A stretch of DNA of 64,000 nucleotides from Rhizobacter sp. Root1221 (GTDB taxonomy: Bacteria; Pseudomonadota; Gammaproteobacteria; Burkholderiales; Burkholderiaceae_C). Position numbers and translations under genes: made by a program. This document shows, in pieces, positions 37,649-45,382 of the stretch. The notes beneath the pieces are model-generated. The model did not search any database. It was not told where the DNA came from and saw nothing but the letters and a program-made list of their open reading frames with translations. The DNA is taken from the NCBI RefSeq assembly GCF_001425785.1, contig NZ_LMDI01000016.1, positions 43,417 through 107,416 on the forward strand. Reading direction: 5' to 3'. Positions within the stretch are counted from its first letter, which is position 1. Each line of letters opens with the position of its first letter.

Positions 37649-38020
37649 ATGCAAGAAATCGTCTCTCCCGCGAAGGTCGCGGCTACGCTCTCCGAGCACT
37701 GGTCGCCACGCGTAGTCGCCGAGCTTGATGACTCGTTCGTGAAGGTGGCCAAGGTGCACGGCTCGCTTGCCTGGCACAGCCACGAAAACGAAGATGAACT
37801 CTTCTACATCCTTAAAGGCTCCCTGACGATAGAGATGGAAGACAAGACAGTCGTCCTTCGGGAGGGCGAAGCATTTGTTGTTCCCAAGGGCGTTCGTCAC
37901 AACCCGATCGCTGAGCATGAATGTCACATCATGCTGATCGAGAGAAAGTCGACGCTCCACACCGGAAGCGAAATCACTGACAAGACGCGCAGCCTCGCCG
38001 ACCAGCTTCGCCCAGTGTGA
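37649..38020 (+). CDS. Cupin-domain protein
   Basis: 123 aa, single cupin barrel. Motif 1 is HSHENEDELFYILKG (residues about 42-56), giving two His and a Glu for the metal; motif 2 is PKGVRHNPIAE near residue 80. Complete and apparently functional; the substrate is unknown. GGAGG lies 8 bases before the ATG. It is flanked on both sides by attC-like sites, 21 bases before its start and 16 bases after its stop, which is the usual geometry of an integron gene cassette. Confidence 0.88.
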   Translation: MQEIVSPAKVAATLSEHWSPRVVAELDDSFVKVAKVHGSLAWHSHENEDELFYILKGSLTIEMEDKTVVLREGEAFVVPKGVRHNPIAEHECHIMLIERKSTLHTGSEITDKTRSLADQLRPV

Positions 38021-38036
38021 GATCCGCGCATGCGAT

Positions 38037-38098
38037 GCCTGACCCTTCCATTGAGCAGACGTCCCGGATCCTTCGGCTTTGTCCCGCTCACGTCAAAC
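38037..38098 (+). repeat. attC-like recombination site 2
   Basis: 62 bases. Ends GCCTGAC and GTCAAAC, inner arms TGAGC and GCTCA, variable centre. Shares both outer arms with the site at 37559-37628 while the centre differs, as expected for attC sites. The acetyltransferase gene starts 17 bases after it. Confidence 0.6.
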
Positions 38099-38114
38099 GC
38101 CAGAGCCGCACACC

Positions 38115-38669
38115 ATGCAACTCCGCCGTTTCCGCCCCGGTGACGAAGCCGCCCTGCACCGCGTGCACTTCTCCGCGGTGCATGTCACCGCCGCGCGCGA
38201 CTACACACCCGAGCAGCTCGAAGCCTGGGCCTCGTCAGCGCCGGACACTGCCGCCTGGGCTCGGCGCATCCAAGGCATCAACCCGTTCGTCGTGGAGATC
38301 GACGGGATCATCGCGGGATATGCCGACGTCCAGCCCACCGGGTACATCGATCACTTCTTCGTGTCGGCCGACTACCCTCGCCAGGGCGTCGGGCGGCTCC
38401 TGATGGATCGGATTCACGACGAAGCAGCCCGGCTGGGGCTGAACACACTGACGTCGGATGTGAGCAGGACAGCGCAGCCGTTCTTCGAGCGCTTCGGTTT
38501 TCGTGTCATCGAACAACGGCAGCCGGTGCGGCACGGTGTCACGATCCCGAACGCACTGATGCGCAAGGACCTTGGCCGTGAGACGGACCGGCGCGCTGGT
38601 TCGGCAACAGTTCAGCGCTTCGCCGAACAGCACGACGACGCCGACGACGCCCCCTCGTACCGATCGTGA
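38115..38669 (+). CDS. GNAT-family N-acetyltransferase
   Basis: 184 aa from ATG 38115. The fold is clear: LRRFRPGDEAALHRVHF at the start, VVEIDGIIAGYADVQPTG in the middle, and the acetyl-CoA loop DYPRQGVGRLLMDRI near residues 92-106. The FFERFGFRVIEQRQ segment completes it. Acceptor unknown. The last 30 or so residues are low-complexity and overlap 58 bases of the convergent DUF899 gene. The natural stop was probably near NALMRKDL, so the 3' end looks lost, perhaps together with a downstream attC. Confidence 0.82.
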   Translation: MQLRRFRPGDEAALHRVHFSAVHVTAARDYTPEQLEAWASSAPDTAAWARRIQGINPFVVEIDGIIAGYADVQPTGYIDHFFVSADYPRQGVGRLLMDRIHDEAARLGLNTLTSDVSRTAQPFFERFGFRVIEQRQPVRHGVTIPNALMRKDLGRETDRRAGSATVQRFAEQHDDADDAPSYRS

Positions 38670-39355
38670 TGCCGCACCCACGCCATGCCCTCGTGCACCC
38701 CCTCGTCGCGGCCCTTCGGCGTGAGGTCCAGCAGCCGGTAGGTGCCCATCATCACCTCCACGCCCCGCCCGTAGGTCGAGTAGGTGTGGCAGACGGCGCC
38801 CGTGTCGTCCTTGTAGAACACGCTGACACCGGGGGCTTCGTCCTGCGGAAAGGCCTGCATGCGGTAGTTGTAGTGCACTTGCCCACGCACCCGCTCTTCC
38901 GGCGCGAAGGTCACGCCGAAGTCGCGGTTGAAGTCGTTGGCGGCCGAGGACACCCAGTCGAACTGCCACCCCATGCGCTGGCGAAACCGCTCGATTTGCG
39001 CGAGCGGCGCCCGCGAGACGGCCACCAGCGTGACGTCGCGCTGCGCGAGGTGCACGTTCATGGCGTCGGTGTGGTCGGCCATGAACGAGCAGCTCGGGCA
39101 CCCCTGCGCCCACTCGGGCGGGAACATGAAGTGCTGCACCAGCAACTGGCTCCGCCCACCGAACAGATCCGCCAGCGTGCGCGGGCCGGCGAGGCCGTCG
39201 AACACGTAGTCTTTCTCGATGCGCACCCACGGCAGCGCACGGCGCTCGCGGGCGATCTGGTCGCCCAGGCGCGTCAACTCCTTTTCACGGGCCAGCAGGG
39301 CCTGGCGATCGGTGAGCCAGCGGTCCCTGGTGACGACGGGGTGGTTCGTGCTCAT
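38612..39355 (-). CDS. DUF899 thioredoxin-like protein
   Basis: 247 aa. DUF899 family: the start HPVVTRDRWLTDRQALLAREKE and core DLFGGRSQLLVQHFMFPPEW are typical, and GCPSCSFMADH near residue 95 resembles a thioredoxin CxxC. Probably a cytoplasmic redox-type protein; no established role. It overlaps the preceding propeller gene by ATGA (39352-39355), so the two are translated together. Confidence 0.85.
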   Translation of the reverse strand: MSTNHPVVTRDRWLTDRQALLAREKELTRLGDQIARERRALPWVRIEKDYVFDGLAGPRTLADLFGGRSQLLVQHFMFPPEWAQGCPSCSFMADHTDAMNVHLAQRDVTLVAVSRAPLAQIERFRQRMGWQFDWVSSAANDFNRDFGVTFAPEERVRGQVHYNYRMQAFPQDEAPGVSVFYKDDTGAVCHTYSTYGRGVEVMMGTYRLLDLTPKGRDEGVHEGMAWVRHHDRYEGASSASSCCSAKR

Positions 39356-40035
39356 GCGCGCTTCTCCTTCGGGCGCCGCACGGCACGCACCTTGCCGCTC
39401 GGCCCGCCGCCGCAGTAGAAGAGCCCGGCCCCGTCGGACTCCAGGCCGCTCACGCCCATGCCCGCCGGCATCTCGAGGCGCTCGAGCACGGTGCCGGTGT
39501 CGGGGTCGATGTGGCGGATGTCGCTCTCGTCACCATCCCAGGTGGCGTGCCACAGTTCTCCGTCCACCCAGGTCACCCCGGTGACAAAGCGGTTGGACTC
39601 GATGGTGCGCAGGATGGCGCCGGTGGCGGGGTCGACCTGGTAGATCTTGCGTTCGCGGTAGTGCCCCACCCACAGGCTGCCTTCGGCCCAGGCCATGCCC
39701 GAGTCACCGCCGTGGCCGGGCGCGGGAATGGACTTCAGCACGTCGCCGGTGGCGGGGTCGATCTTGTCGATGCGCGACTCGGCGATCTGGTAGAGGTGCG
39801 TGCCGTCGAAGGCCGTGCCGGCGTCGCTGGCACGGTCGAGCGTGCGGGCCACCTCGCCGCTGTCGGGATCGATGGCCAGCAGCCGGGTGCCGGTGGCGGC
39901 CCAGACGCGGTCACCGTCGTGGGTGACACCAGCGATCTTGTCGGCGCCGGCGAAGGGGCCGTATTCGCGCACGATCTCGGCGGCACGCGCGGGGATCTGC
40001 GGGGTGGCAGGGGAACGTTCGAGGGTGGTGGGCAT
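39352..40035 (-). CDS. Vgb-like (streptogramin-lyase-type) beta-propeller protein
   Basis: 227 aa of short repeats of the form W-DGxxLWH-DxDxxxIxxIDPxTGxVLxxL, for example YQVDPATGAILRTIES and RHIDPDTGTVLERLEM. This resembles the Vgb/NHL propeller fold, but with fewer blades than a full virginiamycin B lyase. No signal peptide. Catalysis cannot be claimed. It is followed by the DUF899 gene with an ATGA overlap and preceded by a helix-turn-helix gene 48 bases upstream. Confidence 0.75.
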   Translation of the reverse strand: MPTTLERSPATPQIPARAAEIVREYGPFAGADKIAGVTHDGDRVWAATGTRLLAIDPDSGEVARTLDRASDAGTAFDGTHLYQIAESRIDKIDPATGDVLKSIPAPGHGGDSGMAWAEGSLWVGHYRERKIYQVDPATGAILRTIESNRFVTGVTWVDGELWHATWDGDESDIRHIDPDTGTVLERLEMPAGMGVSGLESDGAGLFYCGGGPSGKVRAVRRPKEKRA

Positions 40036-40083
40036 CGCGGGGCTCCTGTCGGCGCACTCGGATGCGGCGCCGTGAAACCCAAT

Positions 40084-41304
40084 TTACGTGAACGGCAGCG
40101 CAGCGGGGAGTAACAAGATCGTCGTGAATCCGGACAACGGCGGCGACAGCCAGCGTTGCGCACGCGCCCGGCCGATCGAACGCACCCTGCCTTCGGTTTC
40201 CAGCTCGGCCAGCGCCCGTTGCACCGTGCGCTGGCTGTCGCCCAGGGCCAGCGCCAGGGCCGACGTGGACCACGCGGCGCCATCGGCCAGCAGCGCCAGC
40301 AGCGAGGCCTGCTCGCCGCCGATGGGCGGCACCAGCACGACGACAGTGCGGCCGTCCCGCGGTTGGAGCGCAAAGCCGCGTGCCGTGGCCTCGATGGACG
40401 CCAGCGGCGCGACGAGTGCGCGCAACCGGCCGATCTCGACACGCAACCGCGCCCGGTGGGTCTCGTTGGGACGGCCAGTGCGGAACGCACGGGCGATCAA
40501 GGCGTGCCGTTCCACGTCACCGGGCCAGGCCTCGGCCAGCGCCCGCAGCAATGCGAACAGAACCGGCCGGCCCGCCAGCGGCCGCCACACCGTGCCGGCC
40601 CGCAGGCCGCGGCGGCACGCGTCAACCACCAGCGCGCCCGACGCCATCAGCGCTTCCACCTCGCCGAGGTTCAGCGGCTGCTCACCGCCCTCGTGGACAC
40701 GCCGGGCGGCGGGGCGGTGCAGTGCGGCAAGCGCCTCGGCCACTTCGGCGAGCAACGCAGGCACACCGGCATGTTCGGCGGCGGCCTGCGCCCGGCCCAG
40801 GGCCTCACGGGCCGGTGCGGTGCGCAACGAGCGCAGCGCCAGTTCGGCCGCGGCCAGCTCGGCCACCGCCTGCAGCGCGGGAGGCCCACCGCGTGTGTCG
40901 AGGTGGGCCAGCGCGGCCGCGGCCTCGTCCAGCCGGCCGAGCAGCAGCCAACGGCGCAACGCGACGACGTGCGCCTGCAGCGCATTGGCACGGTCCGCTC
41001 GCGCTTCGAGCGCGGCCGCCGCGGCCGCCAGGGTGCGCGGCGAACCCCGCAGGTCGCGCATGGCCAGCGCCACCTCGGCTTCGGCCACCACGCAGCGGGC
41101 GCGGGCCAGTTCCTCGTGGGACCCGAACCCGCGGGCCGCGCGCCGCAGCAGGTCGCGGGCGCGCGGGTGTTCGCCCAGCTGGGCCATGGCAATGCCACGC
41201 AGGGCGAGTGCCGGCGGATCGTCGCGCAGGCCCACGCGCTGGAGGGCACCGAGCACGTCGCCCACCGCGAGCGCACGCGCAGCGGCGGTGATCAGGGAAT
41301 CCAT
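40084..41304 (-). CDS. Large helix-turn-helix regulator with helical repeats
   Basis: 406 aa. Residues about 1-200 are Ala/Leu-rich helical repeats of TPR type (GDVLGALQRVGLRDD, AQLGEHPRARDLLRRAARGF). Residues 275-315 (HALIARAFRTGRPNETHRARL) and 340-385 (SLLALLADGAAWSTSALALALG and SQRTVQRALAELETEGRVRS) each look like winged-helix elements. It probably regulates the propeller and DUF899 genes that follow it. DNA target unknown. Confidence 0.65.
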   Translation of the reverse strand: MDSLITAAARALAVGDVLGALQRVGLRDDPPALALRGIAMAQLGEHPRARDLLRRAARGFGSHEELARARCVVAEAEVALAMRDLRGSPRTLAAAAAALEARADRANALQAHVVALRRWLLLGRLDEAAAALAHLDTRGGPPALQAVAELAAAELALRSLRTAPAREALGRAQAAAEHAGVPALLAEVAEALAALHRPAARRVHEGGEQPLNLGEVEALMASGALVVDACRRGLRAGTVWRPLAGRPVLFALLRALAEAWPGDVERHALIARAFRTGRPNETHRARLRVEIGRLRALVAPLASIEATARGFALQPRDGRTVVVLVPPIGGEQASLLALLADGAAWSTSALALALGDSQRTVQRALAELETEGRVRSIGRARAQRWLSPPLSGFTTILLLPAALPFT

Positions 41305-41330
41305 CGTGACGGGGTTCGCTGCGCCGCCGC

Positions 41331-42017
41331 TCAGCGCCGGGGCAGGAGCGCCTTGGCCGCTTCGATGCGCAGGGCCAGCGCCACGGAGGGGTCGTTCATG
41401 ACCTGCAGCAGGAACCGCTCGGGGTCGAAGCCGGGCACCCCTGCGGGACCGGGTGAGCCCTTGGCGGCGGGCGGTGTGGCGGGCTCGAGCCGCGCCGACG
41501 CGGCCTCGAAGGCCGGCGCCTTGATGCGGCCGAGGCTGCTGAGCAACGCCGATTGGCCTTCCTCATTGGGCGGGATGTCGAGCCACGGGGTGTCCGCAAA
41601 CACCGGGGCGAGGTCGGGTGCCACGAACGCGGACCAGTTGCCGGTGTCTCCCTGCGGCGCCGGCACCAGCCGGGCATGTGAGGCGGGTTCCGTGCCCGGC
41701 ATCAGGCGCAGGCGCCGGGGGGCGACACCTGGCAAGTAACGCGCGCACAACGCCGCCAGGAACGCCTGCGCCTGGGCTGCCGGCAGGGGCGCCTCGAGCG
41801 AGAACCAGAGTTGAAGCCCGTCCGTCCCCGACACCGCAATGGCGGGCGCCGGCAGTTCCAGGTCCGCCTGCACCCCGCGCCACACGGCCGACAGCACGTC
41901 CCAATCGGCCGGCCCCGTCAGTTCCAGCACCATGGCGCGCACCCTGCCCTGCTCGTCGAGCAGGCTGGCCTCGTCAGCCAGGTAGAGGCGGTGCAACTCG
42001 GACTGCAATCGGTTCAT
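41331..42017 (-). CDS. Hypothetical protein, possibly primase-like fold
   Basis: 228 aa from ATG 42017. The segment AVWRGVQADLELPAPAIAVS then TDGLQLWFSLEAPLPAAQAQ is reminiscent of archaeo-eukaryotic primase or LigD-polymerase proteins (the G-LH-xxS strand), but catalytic acids are not evident, so this is only a resemblance. The C-terminal 70 residues are Pro/Ala-rich. It ends 26 bases before the regulator gene and may be co-transcribed with it. Confidence 0.6.
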   Translation of the reverse strand: MNRLQSELHRLYLADEASLLDEQGRVRAMVLELTGPADWDVLSAVWRGVQADLELPAPAIAVSGTDGLQLWFSLEAPLPAAQAQAFLAALCARYLPGVAPRRLRLMPGTEPASHARLVPAPQGDTGNWSAFVAPDLAPVFADTPWLDIPPNEEGQSALLSSLGRIKAPAFEAASARLEPATPPAAKGSPGPAGVPGFDPERFLLQVMNDPSVALALRIEAAKALLPRR

Positions 42018-42070
42018 GGTGTGGGTGCGGAGATTGGCGAATGGTGTGGGTGCGACTCTACCGCCACGGC

Positions 42071-42460
42071 TCACCGCAGTGCCGTGGGGTCACCAAGTGA
42101 CCCGTTCAACGCCACCGCGGCCCGGACCAGGTCGACCACCGTCGAGCGTTCCAATGGTGTGTCCGCCACCAGCACCAGCGTGGCCATCTCGTACTTGCCG
42201 CCCGGTTTCAGCCGCGGCTCGATGCCGCGCAGGCGCTGGCCTCGCCAGAACCCCAGCAGCACGCGAGCGGTTTCGGCGCGGATGAGCAGCACCGGCCCGT
42301 TCGAGGCGTACACCAGGTGCCCCCAGCGTATGGCCTCCACCAACGGCGCCGTGTGGGCGACGGTGGCACGCAAGGCCGCCACCTGGCGTTGCTGCCATCC
42401 GGCGAGCGAGGCCACGTAGGCGTCGGGGCTGGCCGCGGGAACCGATCGGGTCATCGTCAT
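42071..42460 (-). CDS. DUF1801 domain protein
   Basis: 129 aa. VAALRATVAHTAPLVEAIRWGHLVYASNG carries the DUF1801 core, in which the tryptophan-glycine turn and following hydrophobic strand are conserved. A second double-ATG (42454) is close by. Small, cytoplasmic, uncharacterised. It is the second DUF1801 gene in the window; the one at 21.4 kb is clearly diverged from it. Confidence 0.75.
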   Translation of the reverse strand: MTMTRSVPAASPDAYVASLAGWQQRQVAALRATVAHTAPLVEAIRWGHLVYASNGPVLLIRAETARVLLGFWRGQRLRGIEPRLKPGGKYEMATLVLVADTPLERSTVVDLVRAAVALNGSLGDPTALR

Positions 42461-42556
42461 CGCATGGGCACCCCGGCAAGTTCGGCCGGACGTTTCTGAC
42501 TGCCCGTCCGGAGGAACATCATGCCACCCCGATGCCTGTGCCGCAGGCAAGGCAAT

Positions 42557-42585
42557 TTGCGGCCGGTGCGGCCCGCGCCTATAGT
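42557..42585 (+). promoter_or_regulatory. Candidate sigma-70 promoter for hemerythrin gene
   Basis: TTGCGG, a 17-base spacer, then TATAGT: a good -10 and a weak -35. Transcription would start about 60 bases before the ATG at 42652. Confidence 0.4.
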
Positions 42586-42651
42586 GGTTTGGAAGGGGTA
42601 CCGGCCCGCCGCGGCCGAACCTCGGACAACCCGGAACGAGGAGAAGCACCA

Positions 42652-43191
42652 ATGCTCGCCGCGGAGTGTGCATGGACGATCCTGCAAGCCGATCACGCGA
42701 AGATGCGCCGGCTCCTCGACGCCATCGCGCGTGAGGCGGGAGACGGTCCCTGGCGCGTCGCGGGCCCCGAGCCCGCGCGCCTGAAGGAGTTCATCGACAC
42801 ACTGCGAACCTTCGACCACGTGTCCCACCGGCCCAAGGGCACAGCCTTGCTGGGCGTGCTGCGCGGGCGTTCACCCGACGCCGACCGCCTGCTGGACGAG
42901 ATGGAACTGGAGCGCGAGGAGGACGACGCAGTGCTGGATCAGGCGCTCGCCCGCCTCGATGCATTCACGCGTGGAGAGACGGAGGCGGGTGCCGAGTGCG
43001 CGGCCTTGCTGGCCCAGCACCGCAACCGCGTGTTGCTGCACCTGGACCAGGAAGACACGTTGTTGCGGGCACAGACCGAACAGCTGCTCGACCACGAGGA
43101 ATGGGCCCACGTGGTGTCGCTCATTTCCACCTCGCTGTACCCGACGGCGAACGCCAACCACCTCGGCGCCGCCCCGGAAAAACCCCGCTGA
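42652..43191 (+). CDS. Hemerythrin-like (HHE) domain protein
   Basis: 179 aa helical protein. The HHE pattern is visible as ILQADHAKMRRLLDAI, RTFDHVSHRPKG, LLAQHRNRVLLHLDQEDTLL and LLDHEEW. The His and Glu residues could hold a di-iron site for oxygen, NO or metal sensing. GAGGAGAAG lies 7 bases before ATG 42652, which decides the start over the longer open frame. It is convergent with the PEP-CTERM gene 4 bases away. Confidence 0.82.
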   Translation: MLAAECAWTILQADHAKMRRLLDAIAREAGDGPWRVAGPEPARLKEFIDTLRTFDHVSHRPKGTALLGVLRGRSPDADRLLDEMELEREEDDAVLDQALARLDAFTRGETEAGAECAALLAQHRNRVLLHLDQEDTLLRAQTEQLLDHEEWAHVVSLISTSLYPTANANHLGAAPEKPR

Positions 43192-43195
43192 CGAA

Positions 43196-43888
43196 CTACG
43201 CTGCGGCAACGGTGCGTGCTGTCGGAAGACCCGTGCCGGCGGCCTTCCGCCGCCGTGCCCACACCAGCACCCCGCCGCCCAGCGCGAACAGCGCCCAGGT
43301 TTCGGGCTCGGGTACCGGCGCGGCGATGGCGAGCAAACGGTGCGTGAGGCCCGCCCCGAACCCGACCGCCCAGAAGTTGCCGCTGGGACTGTTGAACTCG
43401 TTCCGGATGATGCCGCCGATCGACGAGCCTTCTCCACCGGTATCCACTTGACCGTCTTCGCGGATGGGGATGAGGTCAAGGTCATCCAGCGCAAACGGCA
43501 AGCTCAGGGTCAGGCGGTAGCTGAGCGGGTCGTTGGCGTGCGAGCGGCCCAGCAGGAAGGTCATGCTGCTGGATTCGCAGTTCTGGAAGAAGTTGCAAGG
43601 CGTGACGATGTCGCGCGAGAGGATGGACCCGCCGGTGCCTTCGAGCACGATGCCGCCGGAGCCATAGGGCAGCTTCATGCCCTCGACGTGGAAGCTGACG
43701 ATGGCATCGAGGAACGAGCCCCGGCCTTCGGCATCGACGGCGTCAGCGGCCCCGCGGTCGTAGATGATGGACCCGGAGCCGAAGCGGCCGCCCCAACTCA
43801 ACTCTGCCAACGCCGCGTTGGCGGCCCATGGTGTGGCCAGGGCCAACAGGCTGGCCGCAGCCAGTGCACGTCTCCAGGTCTTGTTCAT
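43196..43888 (-). CDS. PEP-CTERM sorted exported protein
   Basis: 230 aa from ATG 43888. Signal peptide ending AANA near residue 24; the middle is beta-rich with no named domain. The C-terminus is a textbook PEP-CTERM signal: VPEPETWALFALGGGVLVWA followed by RRRKA. Such proteins are cleaved by exosortase EpsH/XrtA and usually accompany exopolysaccharide production. No exosortase lies in this window. Confidence 0.85.
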   Translation of the reverse strand: MNKTWRRALAAASLLALATPWAANAALAELSWGGRFGSGSIIYDRGAADAVDAEGRGSFLDAIVSFHVEGMKLPYGSGGIVLEGTGGSILSRDIVTPCNFFQNCESSSMTFLLGRSHANDPLSYRLTLSLPFALDDLDLIPIREDGQVDTGGEGSSIGGIIRNEFNSPSGNFWAVGFGAGLTHRLLAIAAPVPEPETWALFALGGGVLVWARRRKAAGTGLPTARTVAAA

Positions 43889-43997
43889 CGCGAGCCTCCC
43901 GGGCCACACCGTGCAACACGGCCCACGGACTGTAGGCCCCGTGCGCACGGCCATCAACCGAACGCAGGACGGACGCAGGGCCATTGGCGCAATGCGG

Positions 43998-44426
43998 TCA
44001 ATCAGCGCCCTCGTGCCCAACGTGCTGCGGCAGGCCGTCGCCGATCGTGTACCAGGGCGCCTTCGAGCCCGTGAAGATGTGGGCGGTGGGCCGCAGCGTG
44101 GGGGCATCGGTCAGCGAACCCAGCGCCACGTGGACATACTCACCGTCGCGCACGATCGAATAGAGCAGCGAACCGCACACCTTGCAGCGCGCATCGTGGC
44201 CCTCGGGCTTGCCGTAGCGCATCAGTTGGTCTTCGCCCTGGGTGACCTGGAACTGCCCGCGCAGGATGCCCCCGAACGGCTTGAACGCCGACCCGGTGGC
44301 ACGGCGGCAGTTCGCGCAATGGCAGTTGGCTGCGTACGCGAAGGCGTCGGGCACGGTGTAGTGCACGGCCCCGCAGCCGCACCGGCCGGCAAGGGTTCGA
44401 CGGGGCGGGTCATGGGGGTTGGTCAT
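43998..44426 (-). CDS. GFA-family (glutathione-dependent formaldehyde-activating-like) protein
   Basis: 142 aa. The zinc-cysteine pattern of the family is complete: GRCGCGAV near residue 15, NCHCANCRR near 35 and ARCKVCGSLLYS near 82. Small cytoplasmic zinc protein; despite the family name most members have no proven enzymatic role. AAGGAG lies 6 bases before the ATG. It is divergent from the ArsR gene, 100 bases apart. Confidence 0.87.
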   Translation of the reverse strand: MTNPHDPPRRTLAGRCGCGAVHYTVPDAFAYAANCHCANCRRATGSAFKPFGGILRGQFQVTQGEDQLMRYGKPEGHDARCKVCGSLLYSIVRDGEYVHVALGSLTDAPTLRPTAHIFTGSKAPWYTIGDGLPQHVGHEGAD

Positions 44427-44474
44427 GAGGCACTCCTTGGAAGGAAGACGCACTTTAGCCGCACGGCCATCGGG

Positions 44475-44521
44475 TTGACATCGGTCGTGGTCGTTCTTAT
44501 ATTCACATCTGGCTATATTCA
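44475..44521 (+). promoter_or_regulatory. Sigma-70 promoter and putative ArsR operator
   Basis: TTGACA (44475-44480), 17 bases, TATATT (44498-44503): close to consensus. TATATTCA occurs twice, at 44498-44505 and 44514-44521, 16 bases apart, the first covering the -10. Direct repeats over a -10 just before an ArsR-type gene suggest autorepression. Confidence 0.72.
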
Positions 44522-44526
44522 TAATC

Positions 44527-44895
44527 ATGCATGCAATGGCCCCCGACCAACTGAACCGCGCCTTCGCCGCCCTCGCCGACCCCACCCGCCGCGCCATCGT
44601 GGCGCGCCTGGCCTCGGGCGAGGCCACCGTGATGCAGCTGGCCGAGCCGTTTGCGCTGACCCAGCCGTCCATCTCCAAGCACCTGAAGGTGCTGGAACGG
44701 GCGGGGCTCATCTCGCGCGGCCGCGCCGCGCAGACGCGGCCATGCCGGCTCGAACCGGCGCCGCTGCAGCACATCGCCCAGTGGGTGGCGGTGTACCGCA
44801 CGCTGTGGGAAGACAGCTTCGATCGCCTCGATGCCTTCCTGGCATCCACCCAACCCCCGCCCCCGAAAGGAAAGCCCCATGGCCGCCAACGCTGA
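44527..44895 (+). CDS. ArsR-family winged-helix regulator
   Basis: 122 aa. DPTRRAIVARLASGEATVMQLAEPFALTQ and SISKHLKVLERAGLISRGR form the winged helix. No paired cysteines are present in the recognition helix, so a classic As/Cd site is unlikely. This subtype usually precedes an SRPBCC (AHSA1) gene, as it does here, with a 17-base overlap. A strong promoter with repeated TATATTCA lies immediately upstream, suggesting autoregulation of the pair. Confidence 0.88.
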   Translation: MHAMAPDQLNRAFAALADPTRRAIVARLASGEATVMQLAEPFALTQPSISKHLKVLERAGLISRGRAAQTRPCRLEPAPLQHIAQWVAVYRTLWEDSFDRLDAFLASTQPPPPKGKPHGRQR

Positions 44896-45382
44896 CCCCA
44901 TCGTGTTCGAGTTGATCCGCCGCTTCAACCACCCGCGCGACACCGTGTGGCAGGCATGGAGCCAGGCCGGCCAATTGCAGCGGTGGTGGGGGCCCGCGGG
45001 CTGCACCATCGAGGTGGTCCTCTTCGAGTTCCGGCCGGGCGGCTTCTTCCACTACGGCATGACCTTCGACCAGGCGCCCACCATGTGGGGCCGCTTCAAC
45101 TACCGCGAGATCGCGGGGCCCGGGCGGCTGGTGTGGCTCAACTCGTTTGCGAACGCGCGCGGTGGCATCGCCCGCGCGCCCTTCGCCGACAGCTGCCCGC
45201 TCGAGATCCAGAACACCGTCACGTTCACCGAGCAGGCGGGGGTCACCACGGTCACGCTGCAGGCGCAGCCGTTTGGCGAACTCCCCGCGGAACGACAATA
45301 CTTCGACGACTTGCAGCCGTCGCTCGAACAAGGGTACGGCGGCACCTTTGATCGCCTGGCCAATCACCTCACCTCCCGATGA
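44879..45382 (+). CDS. SRPBCC (AHSA1-type) protein
   Basis: 167 aa. START-like fold: VFELIRRFNHPRDTVWQAWS at the beginning, LQRWWGPAGCT near 35-45, and the long C-terminal helix YFDDLQPSLEQGYGGTFDRL. Members have a hydrophobic cavity and unknown ligand. AAAGGAAA precedes the ATG. Overlaps the ArsR gene start-to-stop by 17 bases and the HAD gene by ATGA, so all three are one operon. Confidence 0.87.
   Translation: MAANADPIVFELIRRFNHPRDTVWQAWSQAGQLQRWWGPAGCTIEVVLFEFRPGGFFHYGMTFDQAPTMWGRFNYREIAGPGRLVWLNSFANARGGIARAPFADSCPLEIQNTVTFTEQAGVTTVTLQAQPFGELPAERQYFDDLQPSLEQGYGGTFDRLANHLTSR

Noticed and set aside
37229..37960. Minus-strand frame across the attC-like site and cupin gene
   Set aside because: It is antisense to two better-supported plus-strand genes, the cupin with full metal motifs and a good ribosome-binding site.
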